From Pseudenterobacter timonensis (GTDB lineage: Bacteria; Pseudomonadota; Gammaproteobacteria; Enterobacterales; Enterobacteriaceae), in assembly GCF_900021175.1 (NCBI RefSeq), contig NZ_FCOP01000011.1, positions 1,429,099 through 1,493,098 on the forward strand: a stretch of DNA of 64,000 nucleotides, written 5' to 3'. Below, one piece after another: positions 58,518-64,000 of this stretch (position 1 is its first letter; each line of letters starts with the position of its first letter). Below the pieces are notes generated by a model. That model ran no database searches. It saw only the letters and a program-made list of their open reading frames with translations, and was not told the origin of the DNA. Made by a program: the position numbers and the translations under genes.

Positions 58518-59662
58518 TCCTGCTCCAGCGCGTTCACCCAGGCGGCGTGGGGTTCAGGCAGCACCGGTGGCAGCTCCCCGGGAGTGAGTTTGCCCAGCGC
58601 AGCGGCCTGGTGGGGCGGTAGCGACGCCACGGAGAGCACGCTTGGATCGCCCCAGATCTGCGGGTCGGCCTTGCGGATCTGCGCCTCGGGGGAGAGGAGG
58701 AAGTTGGCGACCACCTTCGCCCCCGCGCTGGCGCTGCTGTTGGCGGGGATCGCCACGAAATGGACATTGCCCAGCATGCCGTCGGTAAAACCAAAGCTGT
58801 AGCTGTCGGCGGGGAGTTCCCCGCTGGCGACCTTCTGCCGGGCGTGCGCCGGGTTAAAAGTGAGCGACAGGTTCAGGCTGCCGCTGGCGAGCAGGGTGTC
58901 CATGCGCGCGGGTGAGGGCGGAAAATCCTCCCCTTCGCGCCACAGCCAGGGATGCAGCGTGTCGAGATAGCGCCAGAGCGGGGCGGTGATCTGCGCGAAG
59001 GTGGCGCTATCCGGCGGCGATTTGAGCGCCTGCGGGTTATCCGTCAGGGTCAGCAGCAGCTGCTCGAGGAAGGCGGTGCCGGTAAAGTCGGGCGGGCGCG
59101 GATAGGTCACCTTGCCAGGGTGCTGGCGCGCATAGTCAAGCAGGGCATTCGCATCGCGTAGCGGCGCAGGCAGGCTCTCTTTACGGGCGATAAAGGTGAG
59201 CTGGGCGCCGCCCCAGGGGGATTCCGCCCCGTCGGTGGCGATGGCGAAATCCTCGGTAACCGGTTTAGCGCGATCCACGTAGCGCCAGTTTGGCAGGCTC
59301 TGCGCCCAGCCGGTTTGCAGCAGGTTCGCCTCTTTCAGCGTGCGGAAATTCTCGCCGTTCACCCACAGCAGATCGACCGAGCCACGGCGGGTGCGCCCGG
59401 CGCTGGCTTCGGTCTGGATGCGTTTCACCGCATCGGCGCCGTCGGCAAGGTGCACAATCTTCAGGGTGATAGCGTAGTGGCTTTTCATCTCGCCGCTCAC
59501 CCAGTCGAGATAGCGGTTCACCGCCTCATCTCCGCCCCAGGCGTTAAACCAGACGGTCTGCCCCTGCGCCTCCTTCTTCACCGCCTGCCACGTATCGGCG
59601 GCAAGGGCAGGGACCGCCAGCAGCAGGCCAATCAGAAACATGCAGGAACGCACACGGCGCAT
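58490..59662 (-). CDS. ynjB: ABC transporter substrate-binding protein YnjB
   Basis: 390 residues (E. coli 388) with a signal peptide (ends near ALAA/DTWQ) and a binding-protein fold of the thiamine/iron/polyamine-like class (VWFNAWGGDEAVNRYLDW). It is first gene of ynjBCD and overlaps ynjC by 28 bases. The ligand is unknown. Confidence 0.93.
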   Translation of the reverse strand: MRRVRSCMFLIGLLLAVPALAADTWQAVKKEAQGQTVWFNAWGGDEAVNRYLDWVSGEMKSHYAITLKIVHLADGADAVKRIQTEASAGRTRRGSVDLLWVNGENFRTLKEANLLQTGWAQSLPNWRYVDRAKPVTEDFAIATDGAESPWGGAQLTFIARKESLPAPLRDANALLDYARQHPGKVTYPRPPDFTGTAFLEQLLLTLTDNPQALKSPPDSATFAQITAPLWRYLDTLHPWLWREGEDFPPSPARMDTLLASGSLNLSLTFNPAHARQKVASGELPADSYSFGFTDGMLGNVHFVAIPANSSASAGAKVVANFLLSPEAQIRKADPQIWGDPSVLSVASLPPHQAAALGKLTPGELPPVLPEPHAAWVNALEQEWLRRYGTR

Positions 59663-59674
59663 AATGCCTCCCGG

Positions 59675-60355
59675 TTAGTGAGCAGAAGAGGTGAATCGGG
59701 ACAAGAGCCGGCGCGTCGCCAGCGGTAATAGCCCCAGCAGTGTAAAGGCGATCGCCATTCCCGGCGAGAGAATATCGTGCAGCGAAGCGACATTGCCTAA
59801 TTCCCGTCCGGCATTGACGAAAACGATCGTCGCCGGGAGCATGGCGAGCTGGCTGACCCACCAGTAGCGCACCACACCGAGCCGGGTGAGACCCGCCAGC
59901 AGATTGACGAGGAAAAAGGGGAACAGCGGCATCAGCCGCAGGGCGAAAAGATAGCGCGCTCCGTCGCGGGCCATGCCGCGATTTACCGTCTGCATCTGCC
60001 TGGCGAAACGGCGCTGCACCCAGTCACGCAGCAGATAGCGGCTGGCCAGCATCGCCAGCGTGGCGCCGAGGGTGGAGGCGAAGGAGACCAGCACGACGGC
60101 CAGCCACAGGGGAAAAAGCGCGCCGATAAGCAGCGTCAGCGCCGCCGCGCCGGGGATCGACAGGGCCGTTACGCCGACATAGATCCCAAATCCGAGCGCT
60201 ACGCTCAGCCAGGGATGGGTGGCGATCGCCTCGCTCAGCGCCTGCTGGTGGTGCTTCAGCGAGGCGAAGGAGAGCAGGTCAGGAGCAAGCCAGGCGGCGC
60301 CCACGATAAATGCGCCCCCGAGGGCGCACAAGAGCAGAATTTTACGGATGTTCAC
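59675..60355 (-). CDS. ydjZ: TVP38/TMEM64 (DedA-like) membrane protein YdjX/YdjZ
   Basis: About 226 residues with several membrane helices and the SNARE-associated/VTT domain (SIPGAAALTLLIGALFP; LRLMPLFPFFLVNLLAGLT). I place the start at the GTG at 60355 (MNIRKILLLCALGG), four bases past the xthA stop. K-12 has two paralogues here, ydjX and ydjZ, around ydjY. Only one remains, so the exact name is uncertain. Related DedA/VTT proteins act in lipid scrambling. Confidence 0.85.
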   Translation of the reverse strand: MNIRKILLLCALGGAFIVGAAWLAPDLLSFASLKHHQQALSEAIATHPWLSVALGFGIYVGVTALSIPGAAALTLLIGALFPLWLAVVLVSFASTLGATLAMLASRYLLRDWVQRRFARQMQTVNRGMARDGARYLFALRLMPLFPFFLVNLLAGLTRLGVVRYWWVSQLAMLPATIVFVNAGRELGNVASLHDILSPGMAIAFTLLGLLPLATRRLLSRFTSSAH

Positions 60356-60359
60356 GATG

Positions 60360-61166
60360 TTACAGGTTGAACGTCGCCCAGACCGGCGCGTGATCGGAAG
60401 GTTTTTCCATCCCGCGGATTGCATAGTCGATGCCGGTCTCCACGCAACGCTCCGCCAGCGGGGTGCTTGCCAGCAGCAGGTCGATGCGCAGGCCGCGGTT
60501 ATCGTCAAAGCCGCGGGAACGGTAGTCAAACCACGAGAAGCGATCCTCCGTCTGGGGGTTGGCGCTGCGGAAAGTATCCACCAGGCCCCACTCCAGCAGG
60601 CGGCCCATCCACTCGCGCTCTTCCGGCAGGAAGGAGCATTTCCCGGTACGCAGCCAGCGCTTGCGGCTCTCTTCGCCGATACCGATATCCCGATCAGTGG
60701 GGCTGATATTCATATCGCCCATGATAAGCACCGGCTGATCGCGGTTAAGTTCCGTCTCCAGATGGTCCTGCAGATCCTGGTAAAACTTCGCCTTGGCGGG
60801 AAATTTCAGCGGATGGTCGCGGCTTTCGCCCTGCGGAAAATAGCCGTTAATCACGGTGATATTGCCTATCGGGGAGGGGATCTCCGCCATGATGATACGC
60901 CGCTGCGCCTCTTCCCCGTCTCCCGGGAAGCCGCGGCGTACGCTGACCGGCGTCGCTTTGGTCAGCAGCGCCACGCCGTAATGCCCTTTCTGGCCATGGT
61001 AAAAGACGTTATAGCCAAGTTTCGCCACCTCTTCGAGGGGGAACATGTCATCGTGGACCTTTGTCTCCTGGAGACCGATGACGTCGGGCTGATGTTGCGC
61101 GACGATGGCTTCAAGCTGATGGGGACGGGCGCGCAGGCCGTTGATATTAAAAGAGACAAATTTCAT
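60360..61166 (-). CDS. xthA: Exodeoxyribonuclease III
   Basis: 268 residues, same length as E. coli. AP endonuclease and 3'-5' exonuclease of base excision repair. E34 (LQETKV), the MGDMNISP pair D/N, and the catalytic histidine in SDHAPVWA are present. Start ATG 61166 ([12 protein letters not shown]); an upstream in-frame start at 61241 is unconserved. Confidence 0.98.
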   Translation of the reverse strand: MKFVSFNINGLRARPHQLEAIVAQHQPDVIGLQETKVHDDMFPLEEVAKLGYNVFYHGQKGHYGVALLTKATPVSVRRGFPGDGEEAQRRIIMAEIPSPIGNITVINGYFPQGESRDHPLKFPAKAKFYQDLQDHLETELNRDQPVLIMGDMNISPTDRDIGIGEESRKRWLRTGKCSFLPEEREWMGRLLEWGLVDTFRSANPQTEDRFSWFDYRSRGFDDNRGLRIDLLLASTPLAERCVETGIDYAIRGMEKPSDHAPVWATFNL

Positions 61167-61365
61167 AGTCGCTGCCAGTGCAAGGTGAATAGTGCAGGGA
61201 TGGTAGCAGAAATTGTTGCCGCTGTTATCCGCTTGCGCCAATAACTGCGACAGATAATGTCATTGGTGCAAAATCTGCACCGCTGCGATGCAGCGTGCCC
61301 TCCAGTGGGGCGGAAATGACCCGTAAATTCCATCTGCGATCACAAATCCAGAATTATATTTGGCA

Positions 61366-61383
61366 TGTGAATAATATTCCTGG
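61366..61383. promoter_or_regulatory. Candidate ARG box in the astC upstream region
   Basis: TGTGAATAATATTCCTGG fits the ArgR consensus (WNTGAATWWWWATTCANW) at most positions, about 130 bases upstream of the sigma-54 promoter. Further half-sites (ATTCACTT, GTGAATGG) follow at 61420-61450. Confidence 0.5.
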
Positions 61384-61511
61384 TTTTCGTTCGGCAACCC
61401 GCCGCTTTCCGTAAAAATATTCACTTTTTATGCAGTTTAAGTGAATGGCTGTACATTCTAACGTCTTGATATGACGTGATCCTCCTCCGGTTATGCAGTT
61501 TTCTCGCTGGC

Positions 61512-61527
61512 TGGCACGAAGCCTGCA
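61512..61527 (+). promoter_or_regulatory. Sigma-54 promoter of the ast operon
   Basis: TGGCACG-AAGC-CTGCA has exact -24/-12 spacing and differs from consensus at one base. Upstream, GGTGCA-aaatc-TGCACC (near 61265-61282) and a CGCTGC-gat-GCAGCG palindrome are possible activator (NtrC-type) sites. E. coli astC is NtrC/sigma-54 controlled. No gene is visible in the 433-base xthA-astC spacer. Confidence 0.85.
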
Positions 61528-61569
61528 ATCTACAGTCACAGGGCAAACACCCAATTATTTAACAATTAA

Positions 61570-63847
<2,278 letters not shown>

Positions 63848-63851
<4 letters not shown>

Positions 63852-64000
63852 GCCTGTGGATTAACGGCGCCTGGATCGCAGGGGAAGGCGAGCGACGCGT
63901 AAAAAACAACCCGGTGGGTGGCGAACTGCTCTGGCAGGGCGCCGACGCCAGCGCCCGTCAGGTCGACGCGGCCGCCCGCGCGGCGCGGGCCGCCTTCCCG
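63848..64000 (+). CDS. astD: Succinylglutamate semialdehyde dehydrogenase AstD, N-terminal part
   Basis: The first 51 residues only; the gene runs past the window end. [20 protein letters not shown]... matches the E. coli AstD start, an NAD-dependent aldehyde dehydrogenase. ATG overlaps the astA stop by four bases. Confidence 0.93.

Overview
The window is chromosomal DNA from a member of the Enterobacteriaceae, most likely Enterobacter or a close relative. Most proteins align nearly end to end with Escherichia coli proteins that I recognise. Coding DNA is moderately GC-rich, and there is no rRNA, tRNA, CRISPR array or complete prophage. Gene order joins two blocks that are far apart in E. coli K-12: potABCD-pepT-phoPQ-purB-icd, and yeaQ-gapA-sppA-topB-gdhA-xthA-ast. 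As I recall, Salmonella has the same junction. Comparisons with E. coli are from memory, not from a search.

Region 1 (1-16,130) is core genome. It holds a 43-bp tandem repeat, the spermidine/putrescine importer potABCD, pepT, a REP-associated tyrosine transposase (RAYT) framed by REP/BIME repeats, the ribosomal oxygenase roxA, the PhoPQ two-component system with a clear PhoP box, purB-hflD-mnmA-nudJ, a small DUF1311 protein, rluE and icd.

Region 2 (about 16,130-25,300) is accessory and partly AT-rich. It encodes a membrane-anchored Skp/OmpH-like protein, a LuxR-type regulator, a four-gene chaperone-usher fimbrial operon (pilin, chaperone, usher, tip adhesin), and an SOS module of umuDC plus a dinI-like gene. 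Each SOS transcript has its own LexA box.

Region 3 (25,300-41,060) starts with an LpxL-type acyltransferase that has a polybasic tail. Next comes a second RyhB-type iron-stress small RNA under a Fur box. Then follow yeaQ, the microproteins YoaJ and YoaK, dgcP, yoaF, yeaO, a glutamine-amidotransferase-like protein with a leader hairpin over its ribosome-binding site, nimT/nimR, yeaL, yoaI, yeaK, the stress kinase pair yeaG-yeaH, mipA, yeaE, yeaD and gapA.

Region 4 (41,060-64,000) holds msrB, yeaC, a secreted GH18 chitinase, pncA, ansA, sppA, ydjA-selD-topB, a BIME array, gdhA, ynjH, nudG, ynjA-ynjF, ynjE and the ynjBCD ABC transporter. In the transporter, ynjC is frameshifted by a perfect 38-bp tandem duplication. 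The window ends with ydjZ, xthA and the start of the ast arginine-succinyltransferase operon behind a sigma-54-type promoter; astD is cut by the window edge.

The observations most worth a second look are the RyhB paralogue, the ynjC duplication, the RAYT with matching BIME arrays at two loci, a candidate small RNA or attenuator ahead of dgcP, the amidotransferase leader hairpin, and the fimbrial/SOS island. I did not find a wholly new multi-gene system that I could defend.
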